A stretch of DNA of 64,000 nucleotides from Thioclava arctica (GCF_040892615.1 NZ_JBFRYC010000002.1:310001-374000); one strand, 5' to 3'. Shown: positions 8,630-18,230, numbered from the stretch's first letter. The notes: generated from the sequence alone by a model not told the origin. Numbers and translations are program-made.

Positions 8630-9910
8630 TCAGTGGAACACAGATGGCAGCCAAAGCGAGAGCGCAGGAATATAGGTCACCAGCATCAGCGTCGCGAAGG
8701 TTGCAAGATAGAACGGCCAGATTGATTTCATCACCGTCGAGATCGGCACCTTGCCCACCGCGCAGCCGACAAACAGCACCGCGCCGACAGGAGGCGTGCA
8801 CAGCCCGATCCCGAGGTTGAGCACCAAAATCACCCCGAAATGCACCGGATTGACCCCGAACGCCTCGGCGACGGGTAGGAAGATCGGCGTGGTAATCACG
8901 ATCAGCGGCGACATATCCATGAACGTGCCCAGCACCAGCAAAAGCAGGTTGATCAACAGCAAGATCACGATCGGATTATGCGAGAAGTTTTCCAGCACAT
9001 GGATCAGTTTCGCGGGCACTTGCAGATAGGCCAGAAGCCAGCCGAACGAGGCCGCGCAGCCAATCACCATCAGCACCATCGCCGTCGTGCGCACCGCGCC
9101 TTTGGTGGCCTCGATGAAGTCAGACAGCTTCATCGTGCGATACAGAAAGACCGTCACCAACAGCGCATAGACCACCGCGATATTGGAGCTTTCAGAGGCA
9201 GTGAAAACCCCCGAGCGCACTCCGCCAAAGATAATCAGGATCATGATCAGGCCGGGCACCGCATTCCAGAATAACCGCCCAAGTGCCTTGCGACCGGGGA
9301 AGGGCTCGGTTGGATAGCCACGGCGCTTGGCGACGAAATAGGCGGCCACCATCAGCGACAGCGCCAACACCAGACCCGGAATGATTCCGGCGGTGAACAG
9401 ATCGGCAATCGAGATTTTCCCGCCCGCCGAAATCGAGTAGATAATCATGTTATGGCTGGGCGGCAGCATCAGCGCGATGATCGCCGCAGTCACGGTGATA
9501 TTGACGCCGTAATCGGCCCCATAGCCGCGCGCGCGCATCTGCGGCACCATCAGCCCGCCGACCGCCGAGGCATCCGCCGCCGCCGAGCCTGACACGCCGC
9601 CAAACATCACCGAGGCAAGGATATTCACCTGCCCCAGACCGCCGCGAATATGGCCCACCAGCGCGCCCGCCAGCGCCACCAAGCGGCGCGCAATATCGCC
9701 GCGCACCATCAGATCCCCGGCATAGATGAAAAACGGAATCGCCATCAGCGCGAACACCGACACGCCAGAATTCAGGCGTTGGAACACCACCACTGGCGGC
9801 AGCCCGAGATAGGTGACCGTGGCGAAGGACGCGACGCCCAGACAAAACGCCACCGGCGTTCCGATCAGCAACAAGACAGAGAACGTCCCGAACAAAATCC
9901 AGAGTTCCAT
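8630..9910 (-). CDS. dctM: TRAP transporter large permease DctM
   Basis: This is the large membrane subunit of a tripartite ATP-independent periplasmic transporter, 426 residues with about 12 hydrophobic segments. Typical DctM sequences are present: MAIPFFIYAGDLM, the GGVSGSAAADASAVG motif, MLPPSHNMIIYS, and a C-terminal LNLGIGLCTPPVGAVLFVGCAVG. It couples cation import to uptake of the ligand delivered by DctP. It starts 4 bases after dctQ. Given the operon, uronates or unsaturated uronate monomers are the likely substrate (inference). Confidence 0.92.
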   Translation of the reverse strand: MELWILFGTFSVLLLIGTPVAFCLGVASFATVTYLGLPPVVVFQRLNSGVSVFALMAIPFFIYAGDLMVRGDIARRLVALAGALVGHIRGGLGQVNILASVMFGGVSGSAAADASAVGGLMVPQMRARGYGADYGVNITVTAAIIALMLPPSHNMIIYSISAGGKISIADLFTAGIIPGLVLALSLMVAAYFVAKRRGYPTEPFPGRKALGRLFWNAVPGLIMILIIFGGVRSGVFTASESSNIAVVYALLVTVFLYRTMKLSDFIEATKGAVRTTAMVLMVIGCAASFGWLLAYLQVPAKLIHVLENFSHNPIVILLLINLLLLVLGTFMDMSPLIVITTPIFLPVAEAFGVNPVHFGVILVLNLGIGLCTPPVGAVLFVGCAVGKVPISTVMKSIWPFYLATFATLMLVTYIPALSLWLPSVFH

Positions 9911-9914
9911 AGCA

Positions 9915-10472
9915 TCAGTTCCCTTCGCCTACAGGGGCCGCGCCTTCAAGCTCAGCCGCCTCGTGATCGTCGCCAAACCGCGCTGTCGGCAGTCCCGCAA
10001 ACCGGCGCAGGATGCGCTCGGCGCAAAAGATCATCAGCAGCGCCCCGCCCGCCAAGACCGGCACAAAGCGGAAGGCCCCTGAGACCCCGATCCCCGAGAT
10101 CGTCGTCGACGCCATCTTGTCAGCCAGAAGCCAGCCATATTTGAGCATCCCGAACCCAAAAGCCGCGACCACCAGATCCGAAATCGAAAAGAAGGTAAGA
10201 CGCGCCTTTTCGGGCAGCACAAAGAGCAACACGTCAAAGCTCAGGTGATAGCCTTCGCGAATGCCCACGGCGGCACCGAGAAAGATGAACCAGCCCATCA
10301 GAATGACGCTGGCAGGTTCGGCCCAGAACAGGCTTGAGCCCAAGACATAGCGGTAAAACACCTGGGCAAAGACGAAAGCTGTCATCAGCACCAGTCCGAT
10401 CCCGGACAGCCATAGGGCAGCCTGACCCAGCCATCCGGTCCAGACGGCCAGTTTCTCCATAACGTCGCGCAT
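9915..10472 (-). CDS. dctQ: TRAP transporter small permease DctQ
   Basis: This 185-residue membrane protein has four predicted membrane helices. FAQVFYRYVLGSSLFWAEPASVILMGWFIFLGAAVGIR is the hallmark region of DctQ (described by motif, positions about 32-68), followed by HLSFDVL. It forms the permease complex with DctM. ATG at 10472 has GGAG 9 nt upstream. About 60 bases separate it from dctP; they contain a GC-rich inverted repeat (10502-10518) that could lower permease expression relative to the binding protein. Confidence 0.9.
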   Translation of the reverse strand: MRDVMEKLAVWTGWLGQAALWLSGIGLVLMTAFVFAQVFYRYVLGSSLFWAEPASVILMGWFIFLGAAVGIREGYHLSFDVLLFVLPEKARLTFFSISDLVVAAFGFGMLKYGWLLADKMASTTISGIGVSGAFRFVPVLAGGALLMIFCAERILRRFAGLPTARFGDDHEAAELEGAAPVGEGN

Positions 10473-10534
10473 TGCTGGGATCTCCAGAAGATGAGTGGGC
10501 CCCCGCCGCAGCGGGCGGAGGCCGGGCGATCAGA

Positions 10535-11515
10535 TCACTGGGTCGCTTGAATGCGCGCGACCAGATCCTTTGCCTCAGGCGTGGTCACGTATTTGTCGTA
10601 GACCGGCTTCATTGCGTCGATGAAGGGTTGCTTGTCGATGTCTTTGACCACTTTGACACCCGCCGCGACGACTTTGTCCTCGGATTTTTTCTCTTGCTCG
10701 GCCCACAGTTTGCGCTCAAGCGTTTCAGAGTTTTTCGCCGCAGCCTTGATGACCGTTTGATCCTCGGGGCTCAGCTTGTTCCAAGTCGTTTTCGACATCG
10801 CCACCAGCTCAGGCACCATCAGGTGTTGATCCAGCGTGTAATAGGGCGCGACTTCGTAATGGCCCGAGCTGTCATAAGAGGGCCAGTTGTTTTCCGCACC
10901 ATCAATGACGCCGGTCTGGATCGAGGAATACACCTCGCCATACGGCATCGGCGTGGCATTGGCGCCAAGCGCCTTCATCATGTCAACGAAGACGTCGTTT
11001 TGCATGACGCGGAACTTCATGCCCTTGAGATCGGCAATCGAGTTGATCGGGTGCTTGGAGTTGTAAAAGCTGCGCGAACCGGAATCGTAATTGGCCAATT
11101 GCACAAGGTCATGCGATTCAAAGGCTTTGCCAACTTCGGCACCGATGGGACCGTCGAGAACGTGGTGCTGATGTTCGACCGAACGGAACAGATAGGGCAA
11201 CGAGAACAGCTGCGTTTCCGGCACGATATCGTTGAACGTGCCAAACGAGGCGCGCACCATATCGATCACACCCAATTGGGTCTGCTCGATCGTGTCTTTT
11301 TCCTCGCCAAGCTGGGCCGAGGGATAGACCTCGATGCAGATCCGGCCATCCGTTTTGGCCTCAACCTCTTTGGCCATGGCTTTCACCGCCTCAACGGTCG
11401 GATAGCCATCGGGGTGGGTGTCAGACGAGCGCAACGTCATGTCGCAAGCCGATGCGGCTGTGGCAAACGCGGCAGATGCCAGCAATGCTGCAAGTGTTGT
11501 CAAAGTCTTCTTCAT
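10535..11515 (-). CDS. dctP: TRAP transporter solute-binding protein DctP
   Basis: This periplasmic binding protein (326 residues) delivers the substrate to DctQM. The signal peptide MKKTLTTLAALLASAAFATA is followed by ASACDMTLRSSDTHPDGYP. Family features are EVYPSAQLGEEKDTIEQTQLGVIDM, the conserved Arg region MKFRVMQNDVFVDM that binds carboxylates, and PYGEVYSSIQTGVIDGAENN. ATG at 11515 is chosen for the signal peptide and the AGGAGAGAGAGA stretch before it; the frame to 11716 overlaps uxaC and is discarded. It is the second gene of the operon, after uxaC. Confidence 0.93.
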   Translation of the reverse strand: MKKTLTTLAALLASAAFATAASACDMTLRSSDTHPDGYPTVEAVKAMAKEVEAKTDGRICIEVYPSAQLGEEKDTIEQTQLGVIDMVRASFGTFNDIVPETQLFSLPYLFRSVEHQHHVLDGPIGAEVGKAFESHDLVQLANYDSGSRSFYNSKHPINSIADLKGMKFRVMQNDVFVDMMKALGANATPMPYGEVYSSIQTGVIDGAENNWPSYDSSGHYEVAPYYTLDQHLMVPELVAMSKTTWNKLSPEDQTVIKAAAKNSETLERKLWAEQEKKSEDKVVAAGVKVVKDIDKQPFIDAMKPVYDKYVTTPEAKDLVARIQATQ

Positions 11516-11543
11516 TCTCTCTCTCCTCCCAAAGATCGCTCGT

Positions 11544-12950
11544 TCAGAGCTTGTAGGCCTGTCGTGCAAGCCTGTGTGTGAGGTCTTGTATGACCTCATA
11601 AGCATCCTCCTCCGACAGCCGCCCTGTGGCGACCAGATTGGCGAGGAATCCAGCATCGACCCGGCGGGCCACATCATGGCGCGCCGGGATCGAAAGATAG
11701 GCGCGCGTGTCATCATTGAAGCCCACGGTGTTATAAAACCCCGCCGTTTCCGTGATCATTTCGCGATAGCGCCACATGCCCTCAAAGCTGTCATGAAACC
11801 ACCATGCGGGGCCAAGACGCAGACAGGGATAGACACCCGCCAGCGGCGCGAGTTCGCGCGCATAGGATGTCTCATCAAGGGTGAACAGAATGACGCGCAG
11901 ATCGGGTTCTTCGCCCACCGCATCCAACAGCGGCTTGAGCGCCGCAACATAATCGGTGCGCGTCGGGATGTCATAGCCCTTGTCGCGCCCAAAGCGTTGA
12001 TGCACCGGGGTAGAATGGTTGCGCCACGAGCCGGGGTGGATTTGCATGACCAGCCCGTCTTCAACCGACATCTTCGCCATCTCGGTCAGCATCTGGGCGC
12101 GAAACGCCTCGCGCTCGGCGGCATCGGCCTGACCTGCCAGCACCTTGTCATAAAGCGCCTTCGCCCCGGCCCGATCAAGATTGAGCGTCGCCGCCGTGCG
12201 ATGACCATGATCGCTTGAGGTCGCCCCAAAGGATTTGAAATAGCCGCGCCGGTCGCGATGCGCGTCGAGATAGGCATCAAACGAGGTGCTGCTTTGCCCA
12301 CCGAGCGCACAGAACTGCTCGATATTATCCCCAAAACCCTCAAAGTCTGGATCGGTCACGGCATCGGGGCGATAGGCCGTAATCACCCGCCCGTCCCAGC
12401 CACTCTCACTGATCATCTTGTGCCATTTCAGATCATCAAGCGGGCTTTCCGTCGTCGCGATCACCTCGATATTGAAGCGTTTGAACAAAGCGCGCGGGCG
12501 CATCTCGGGGCGCGTCAATGCCTGCGAAATCCGGTCGTAATAGTCATCGGCGGTCGCCGCACTCAGCGGCGTGTCAAAGCCAAAGACGGTCTCAAAGGCA
12601 TGATCAAGCCAAAGCCGCGACGGCGTTGCGCGAAACAGATGATAGTGCTGGGCAAAGCAGCGCCAGATTTTGCGCCCGTCGGTTTCGCTCGCGCCCCCAT
12701 CGACGCGCGGCACACCCAGACTTTCCAGCGGCACGCCCTGCGAATGCAGCATCCGAAACACATAATGATCGGGCGTGACAAGCAACTGCGCGGGGTCCGC
12801 GAACGGTGCGTCTTGGGCAAACCAGCGCGGGTCGGTATGGCCATGAGGCGAGACGATGGGCGCATTTTTGACCGCGTCATACAGTGCGCGCGCCAGCGCA
12901 CGCACCCCTTGATCGACTGGTAAAAGACGATTTTCGTCAAGCAGCGCCAT
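11544..12950 (-). CDS. uxaC: Glucuronate (uronate) isomerase
   Basis: UxaC isomerises glucuronate to fructuronate and galacturonate to tagaturonate, the entry reactions for both branches of this operon. Its 468 residues match the usual length. The amidohydrolase-type metal motif SPHGHTDPRWFA is near residue 34, with ATTESPLDDLKWH, MQIHPGSWRNHS and FTLDETSYARELAPLAG further on. It is the first gene of the eleven-gene minus-strand operon and is divergent from the GntR regulator, sharing a 101-bp promoter region. GAGG lies just upstream of the ATG at 12950. Confidence 0.94.
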   Translation of the reverse strand: MALLDENRLLPVDQGVRALARALYDAVKNAPIVSPHGHTDPRWFAQDAPFADPAQLLVTPDHYVFRMLHSQGVPLESLGVPRVDGGASETDGRKIWRCFAQHYHLFRATPSRLWLDHAFETVFGFDTPLSAATADDYYDRISQALTRPEMRPRALFKRFNIEVIATTESPLDDLKWHKMISESGWDGRVITAYRPDAVTDPDFEGFGDNIEQFCALGGQSSTSFDAYLDAHRDRRGYFKSFGATSSDHGHRTAATLNLDRAGAKALYDKVLAGQADAAEREAFRAQMLTEMAKMSVEDGLVMQIHPGSWRNHSTPVHQRFGRDKGYDIPTRTDYVAALKPLLDAVGEEPDLRVILFTLDETSYARELAPLAGVYPCLRLGPAWWFHDSFEGMWRYREMITETAGFYNTVGFNDDTRAYLSIPARHDVARRVDAGFLANLVATGRLSEEDAYEVIQDLTHRLARQAYKL

Positions 12951-12979
12951 GGCATCCGCCTCCCCTCGTTGCTAAGGCT

Positions 12980-13002
12980 TGTAGCAGTAGACAACCGCTA
13001 CA
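12980..13002. promoter_or_regulatory. Candidate operator between uxaC and gntR
   Basis: The 101-bp divergent promoter region carries the inverted repeat TGTAGC (12980-12985) and GCTACA (12997-13002), spaced by 11 bases, and next to it two direct ACTAATA copies in an AT-rich stretch. An inverted repeat of this kind placed between a GntR regulator and its presumed target operon is a reasonable FCD-family operator. The arms are only 6 bases, so this is tentative. Confidence 0.4.
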
Positions 13003-13051
13003 CTAATAGACTAATATGCTAGAATATTCGACCCGTCAATAAGGAGTCCCG

Positions 13052-13765
13052 ATGTCCGACGCCATGCTCTTGCCACAGCTCGATCTGAATGCGCGCCCCT
13101 CGGTCGCGGATCAGGTCTTTGCCGAGCTGCATCGTCAGATCCTCTCGCTGGAACTTGCGCCGGGCGCAAAGCTGTCAGAGGTCGAGGTCGCCAGGCAGAT
13201 GGGGGTGTCGCGTCAACCGGTGCGCGATGCATTCTACCGGCTGTCAAAACAGGGGTTTTTGCTGATCCGGCCGCAGCGTGCGACAACCGTTTCACTGATT
13301 TCATCCGATGCCGTGATGCAGGCAAGCTTCATTCGCACCGCCTTGGAAATTGAAACGATCCGCGTCGCCACCGAAGCGCTGAGCGAGGCCGATCTGCGCG
13401 CGCTGCACGATGTGCTGGCAGAACAGCGCGCCGCCGTCGAGCGCGAAGACCGCATCGGGTTTCATCGGCTGGATGATCAATTCCACCGCGAGATTTGCAC
13501 CCGCGCGGGCATCGGCTTCACATGGGAGCTGATCGCCGAGAACAAGGGGCATATGGACCGGGTGCGCATGCTGTCGCTGTCCTTCGCCTCGCGCGATGCC
13601 TTTGACGATCACGAGCACATAATGGCCGCGCTAGAGGCGCGCAACGTCGAGGCCTCGACCATGGCAATGCGCACGCATCTGGCGCGAATCCGCACCCAGA
13701 TTCACCGCATCCGCGCCGATCATTCTGCCTTGTTTGAAGCGGGCGATGACAGCGCGCCTGCGTAA
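13052..13765 (+). CDS. GntR-family regulator with FCD domain, probable uronate regulator
   Basis: This 237-residue protein has an N-terminal winged helix (VFAELHRQILSLELAPGAKLSEVEVARQMGVSRQPVRDAFYRL, about residues 24-66) and a C-terminal FCD ligand domain with its metal-site pattern (DDQFHREIC near 135 and the later His residues). FadR/UxuR-type regulators bind sugar acids through this domain. A clear AAGGAGTCCCG ribosome site precedes ATG 13052. It is divergent from the uronate operon and so is likely its regulator, released by a uronate or aldonate (inference). Its last 46 bases overlap the 3' end of the converging RND gene. Confidence 0.88.
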   Translation: MSDAMLLPQLDLNARPSVADQVFAELHRQILSLELAPGAKLSEVEVARQMGVSRQPVRDAFYRLSKQGFLLIRPQRATTVSLISSDAVMQASFIRTALEIETIRVATEALSEADLRALHDVLAEQRAAVEREDRIGFHRLDDQFHREICTRAGIGFTWELIAENKGHMDRVRMLSLSFASRDAFDDHEHIMAALEARNVEASTMAMRTHLARIRTQIHRIRADHSALFEAGDDSAPA

Positions 13766-16700
13766 ACCTGGGTCTTATCGCTGGCCCCATCGTCCTGCGT
13801 TTCTTTGGTGTTGGCGACATTCACCCCGAAATCTTCCAGCACAGCCAGAATGGCCGGGGTCACGAACAGCGACAGCAGCGTCGCAGCCGTCAGACCAAAG
13901 GCCAGACTGGCCACAATCGGACGCAGGAATTGCGCCTGTGTGCTTTGCTCTAACAGCAGCGGACCCAGACCGACCACCGTGGTCAAAGAGGTGAGGAAAA
14001 TCGCGCGGAAGCGATCGCGCACCGCCTCGCGTCCCGCATCCAGCATCGAGGCCCCCGCCGCGCGACGCTCTCCGATAAAGGCATCCAGCAAGATCGAGTC
14101 ATTCACCACAACCCCCGCCAAAGTCGCAAGACCCACAAGGCTTGGCAGCGAGATTTGCAACCCCAGCGCCAAGTGCCCCCACATCACGCCAACCAGACTA
14201 AGCGGCACCACCGCCAGCACCGCAACGGGGCGAATAAAGCTGCTCATATAGAAGGACAACAGCAGGTAAACCCCGATGATCCCCGCCGCCATGTAGCGCG
14301 CCAAAGATGCCCCCGTAGTGGCGGTATCCTCGGCCTCGCCCAGAATGACCACCTTCACGCCGGGGCGTTTTTTCGCCAATTCGGGCAGGTAATCGGCCCG
14401 CATCGCCGCCATCAGCTCGCCAGAATTGGCGATATCGGGATTGATCGAGCCTTGCACCGAAACCGCGCGCTGCCCGTTCACATGGCTGATCGTGTTGAAG
14501 CCGCGCGTTTGCGTCACATCCGCCACCGCCGAAAGCGGCACCAGCGCGCCATTCGCGCCCGGCACGCGCAGCGCCAAGATATCGCCCAGCGTCTTGCGAT
14601 CAGATGCAGCTAGGCGGGCGACCACATCAATCTGCCCGTATACATCAGAGAACGACGCCGCGCTGTCGCCACGAAAGGCGGCGCGCAGCCCGCTTGCCAG
14701 CGCCTGCGGCGTAACCCCCAAAAGATTGGCAGCACCGGGACGCATCCGCACCACGATTTCAGGCTTGCCCGGTTGCAGATCGAAGGTCACATCGCGCACC
14801 CCGTCAAAGCCGCGAAAGAATTTGCGCAATTCGCGTGCGGTCAGCGCCAACTCGTCCAGATCATTGCCCTCAATCAGCAAATCAATCGGCTTGCCCCCCG
14901 CCCCACGTTCCTTATCGGTAAAGCGGATCGCGGCCATATCAGGCATTTGTCCGGTCAGCTTTTTCCACTGATCGACAATCGTGCTGACCTCGGTCGTGCG
15001 CACGCCTGCGGGCAGCAATGCGGCGCTGATCGTGGCCATATTCGGCCCTGCGCTGGGGCTGTCGGCATTATAGCCATAGGTAATCGTGTAGTTTTTCACC
15101 AAGGGCTGGGCACCGGGCTGATCGGGGCTGAGATCGCTGTTCATCTGCTCAAGCGCCTTGACGACCTTTGCCACCCGCGCCTCTGTGCGCTCCAGCGGTG
15201 ACCCTGCCGCCAGCAAAAGGCGCGCCTCGACCGTGTCGCTTTCCAGCGTCGGGAAGCTTTGGAACTTGATCAGCCCACCCGTGAAGGGCGCAATCGACAG
15301 CGCCACAAGCAAGATCGCGAGTCCGATCGTGAGATAGCGAAAGCGCAGCGCCAGACCCGCGAGCGGCACAATCACGCCATCGCGAAACCGATCGAACGCG
15401 CCATTGACCGCACGGCTCACCCGCCCCGGTCGCACATCGCCATGCAGCGAATGACGCATATGCGCAGGCAAGATAAGGAACGCCTCGATCAGGCTGACAG
15501 TCAGCGTAATCAACAGCACGATCGGGATATATTTCAGCAGCGCCCCGATATTGCCGCTCAGAAAGCTCAGCGGTCCGATGATCATCGCCGTCGTCAAGAA
15601 CGAGGCAATCACCCCCGGCCCGACCTGCATCACCCCGTTGAGGGCTGCCTGCTGCGCGCTTTCGCCCGCCTGTCGGCGGCGCACGATGTTTTCAGAGATA
15701 ACAATGGCATCATCCATCAACAGACCTGTCGCCACCAACAGCGCCACCATCGTCATCATGTTGATGGTATAGCCCAAAAGCTGCATCACAAAGATCGCCC
15801 CGAGGAACGAAATCGGAAGCCCCATCGCGACCCAGAACGACATGCGAAAGCCAAAGAACAGCCACATCGCCACCAGCACCAAGATCAGCCCCTGCACACC
15901 GTTCCAGCCGATAATGCGCAGCCGCTCACGGATGTTTTCCGTCGAATCCGCTGAAATCGTCAGCTTGATATTGCCCGGAGCCTCAGCCTGCGCCTGTGCC
16001 AGATCGCGGTCCAGCGCGGCTTTCACCTTGAGCGCGTCTTGCGAGGCGGTTTTGGATACGGCCACGATGGCCGCGCGCTCTCCGTCGAAATAGCTGGCCT
16101 GCGAAGGATCATCAAAGCCCTCGCGGATCGTCGCGACATCGCCCAGCCGCACCTCGCCCCCAGCCGCACTTCCCGCGATCGGGATTTGCGCCAATTCATA
16201 AGGCGTGCGCTTTTCGCCCAGGAACCGGATCGCGGTCTCTCCTGAGGGGCCTTGCAGCGTGCCCGCAGGCATATCCAGACTGTGACGGGCAAGTGCCGCA
16301 CCGATATCCGTCATATCAAGATGGAGCCGCTCCAGCGCGGTCTGGTTGAATTCCACCCCGATTTCGCGATTGGAAAACCCTTTGACATCAACTAGCGAGA
16401 TCGCCGGATCTGCGCGCAGCCGGTCGGCCAAATTCTGGCCATAGGCAAACAGCACCGCCGGATCTTTGGGCCCCGTCACGGCAATCGAGGCGACCGAACT
16501 GACCCGCTCGACAATCTGAACCACGGGGGCATCGGCCTTGCCGGGAAAGCTTGAAATGCCATCCAGCGTGTCTTTTACATCATTGTAAAACCGCGTCATG
16601 TTGGCGCCTTCGATCATCTTGGCAGTGATCAGGGCCATGTTTTCGCGCGCAAGACAGGTTAGCTTGGCAAGGTTCTCGACCTTCATCAGCAGCGGATCGG

Positions 16701-16893
16701 CAAGCGTGCAAATCCCGGTTTCCACCTCGGAGGGGGCGGCGCCGGGATAGGTGATGCGCACCGACACTTCCGAGGGCGGCGTGACGGGGAACGTGTCGCG
16801 CTGCAACGTCGGCAGGGCCAGCAGTCCCAGCCCCGCGATCGCGATCATCAGAATATTGGCCGCCGTGCGGTGGCCCGCAAACAGCGCGATCAT
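13720..16893 (-). CDS. RND-family efflux permease (AcrB/AcrF type)
   Basis: This inner-membrane proton-driven efflux pump subunit has 1057 residues, the usual size. It begins FAGHRTAANILMIAIAGLG with a first membrane helix, has two large periplasmic loops and 12 membrane helices, and carries the proton-relay Asp pair in TM4 (GLLMDDAIVISENIV). PSLVGLATLAGVVVNDSILLD marks the second half. The start overlaps the end of the fusion-protein gene by ATGA. There is no TolC-like outer-membrane gene nearby. Substrate specificity (drugs or metals) cannot be read directly; the sequence resembles the multidrug branch. Confidence 0.92.
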   Translation of the reverse strand: MIALFAGHRTAANILMIAIAGLGLLALPTLQRDTFPVTPPSEVSVRITYPGAAPSEVETGICTLADPLLMKVENLAKLTCLARENMALITAKMIEGANMTRFYNDVKDTLDGISSFPGKADAPVVQIVERVSSVASIAVTGPKDPAVLFAYGQNLADRLRADPAISLVDVKGFSNREIGVEFNQTALERLHLDMTDIGAALARHSLDMPAGTLQGPSGETAIRFLGEKRTPYELAQIPIAGSAAGGEVRLGDVATIREGFDDPSQASYFDGERAAIVAVSKTASQDALKVKAALDRDLAQAQAEAPGNIKLTISADSTENIRERLRIIGWNGVQGLILVLVAMWLFFGFRMSFWVAMGLPISFLGAIFVMQLLGYTINMMTMVALLVATGLLMDDAIVISENIVRRRQAGESAQQAALNGVMQVGPGVIASFLTTAMIIGPLSFLSGNIGALLKYIPIVLLITLTVSLIEAFLILPAHMRHSLHGDVRPGRVSRAVNGAFDRFRDGVIVPLAGLALRFRYLTIGLAILLVALSIAPFTGGLIKFQSFPTLESDTVEARLLLAAGSPLERTEARVAKVVKALEQMNSDLSPDQPGAQPLVKNYTITYGYNADSPSAGPNMATISAALLPAGVRTTEVSTIVDQWKKLTGQMPDMAAIRFTDKERGAGGKPIDLLIEGNDLDELALTARELRKFFRGFDGVRDVTFDLQPGKPEIVVRMRPGAANLLGVTPQALASGLRAAFRGDSAASFSDVYGQIDVVARLAASDRKTLGDILALRVPGANGALVPLSAVADVTQTRGFNTISHVNGQRAVSVQGSINPDIANSGELMAAMRADYLPELAKKRPGVKVVILGEAEDTATTGASLARYMAAGIIGVYLLLSFYMSSFIRPVAVLAVVPLSLVGVMWGHLALGLQISLPSLVGLATLAGVVVNDSILLDAFIGERRAAGASMLDAGREAVRDRFRAIFLTSLTTVVGLGPLLLEQSTQAQFLRPIVASLAFGLTAATLLSLFVTPAILAVLEDFGVNVANTKETQDDGASDKTQVYAGALSSPASNKAE

Positions 16894-18230
16894 TGCGCGG
16901 CCTCTTTGGATTTACCCGCGCCGCTGCCCGGTTTCGCCACCGCTGCGGTCTGCCCCAGCGCCTCGGCGGCGATCTGGGCCTTGCGCGCCTCATCCTCGAC
17001 CGGCTTAACGGCCATGCCCGGCACCGCGATGGAAGGATCGGTCACCACCAGCTTGTCACCCGGTGATAACCCCTTGCTCACCACCGCCAGATCCCCCGAG
17101 GTGAACCCGATCACCACAGGCCGCTTTTCCAGCGTGCCCTCCGCCGAAATCACCAGCGCCATACCGTTTTGCACCGCCTCGGCGGGCACCACGAGAGCCT
17201 GTTGTTTGGGGGCCGACAGTTCGACTTCGACAAACATGTTGCGCCGCAATGGCGGGCGCTCTCCGGCGACGCTTTGGGCTTGCGGATCGGTGACGCGCAC
17301 CACCACAGGCGCGCTTTGCGTGCGCTCATCAATCGCGTCGCCCATCCGCTCGACCTTGGCGGGCCACACCACGACATGCCCTGGCGCGGGCAGTTTGACC
17401 TGCGCCTTGAGCTTGGTGACGGCTGCGTTTTCCCCCGCAAGGCGCAGCAGCGGCCCTATCCGCCCAATCGGGAATTGCGCCGAAATATCTGCAGCGTCCA
17501 CGCCCTCTCCCGTCAACAGAACCTGCCCGCGATTGACATATTGGCCGATATCCGCGCTCAGATCGCTCACGCGCAGATCATAAGGCGCACGAATGTCGGC
17601 AAAGCCGATCGAGCGTTCTAGCCCCGCGCGTTGCGTGGCCAGAACATCGCGCTCGGCCGCATTCAGGGCGAGTTGATTGTTCAGCTCAGTCACCTTGGTG
17701 CGCGCGGTCAATTCCTGACGTTGCGTGGCATCCAGCGCGGCCTGCGTCACCACGCCTTGAGTGTTGAGCCGCGTCTGGCGTTCCAGATCGGCACGTACCA
17801 AGTCCAGATCAGACTGCGCCAAAGCCAGACTTGTGCGCACCGTGTCATCCTTGATGCTCGAGGCCGCAATTTGCGCATCGACCCCGGCCAAGGTCAGCTT
17901 CATGTCGCTATCGTCGATGCGAAACACCAAGCTGCCCTGTTTGACGATATCTCCCGGCGCTAGCGGTTTGGCGACCTCGGTAATCGCCCCTTCGATACGC
18001 GCCACCGCACGCCATTCGCGCACCGGCGCAACCGAGCCATAGCCCGTCACGCGGGGGATCAGCGCGATGGGCGCAACGGTGATGACACGCACCAAAGTGG
18101 GCGGACGGCTCACCGCGCCAGGCTCTGGCAGTTTTCGCAGATTGCCCGCGAAGAAGATGCCCGCCACACCAAGCGCCACCGGTACCGCCACCATAAGAGC
18201 ACGCCGCATCACGAGGCCAACTGTCGCCAT
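16890..18230 (-). CDS. RND efflux periplasmic adaptor (membrane fusion protein)
   Basis: This 446-residue adaptor links the RND permease to an outer-membrane channel. An N-terminal membrane anchor (RRALMVAVPVALGVAGIFFAG) is followed by a barrel/lipoyl half motif (GYGSVAPVREWRAVARIEGAI and GDIVKQGSLVFRID), a coiled-coil hairpin around residues 120-200 and a second lipoyl half (IRAPYDLRVSDLSADIGQYV). The C-terminal tail is rich in Ala, Lys and Gly. It is the first gene of a two-gene operon. ATG at 18230 is used; a second ATG seven codons in is possible because the upstream ribosome site is weak. Confidence 0.9.
   Translation of the reverse strand: MATVGLVMRRALMVAVPVALGVAGIFFAGNLRKLPEPGAVSRPPTLVRVITVAPIALIPRVTGYGSVAPVREWRAVARIEGAITEVAKPLAPGDIVKQGSLVFRIDDSDMKLTLAGVDAQIAASSIKDDTVRTSLALAQSDLDLVRADLERQTRLNTQGVVTQAALDATQRQELTARTKVTELNNQLALNAAERDVLATQRAGLERSIGFADIRAPYDLRVSDLSADIGQYVNRGQVLLTGEGVDAADISAQFPIGRIGPLLRLAGENAAVTKLKAQVKLPAPGHVVVWPAKVERMGDAIDERTQSAPVVVRVTDPQAQSVAGERPPLRRNMFVEVELSAPKQQALVVPAEAVQNGMALVISAEGTLEKRPVVIGFTSGDLAVVSKGLSPGDKLVVTDPSIAVPGMAVKPVEDEARKAQIAAEALGQTAAVAKPGSGAGKSKEAAQ

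Noticed and set aside
10558..10559. Lipoprotein signal in DctP
   Set aside because: The Cys after the signal peptide follows A-A-S-A rather than a lipobox with Leu at -3, so a soluble periplasmic protein is more likely.
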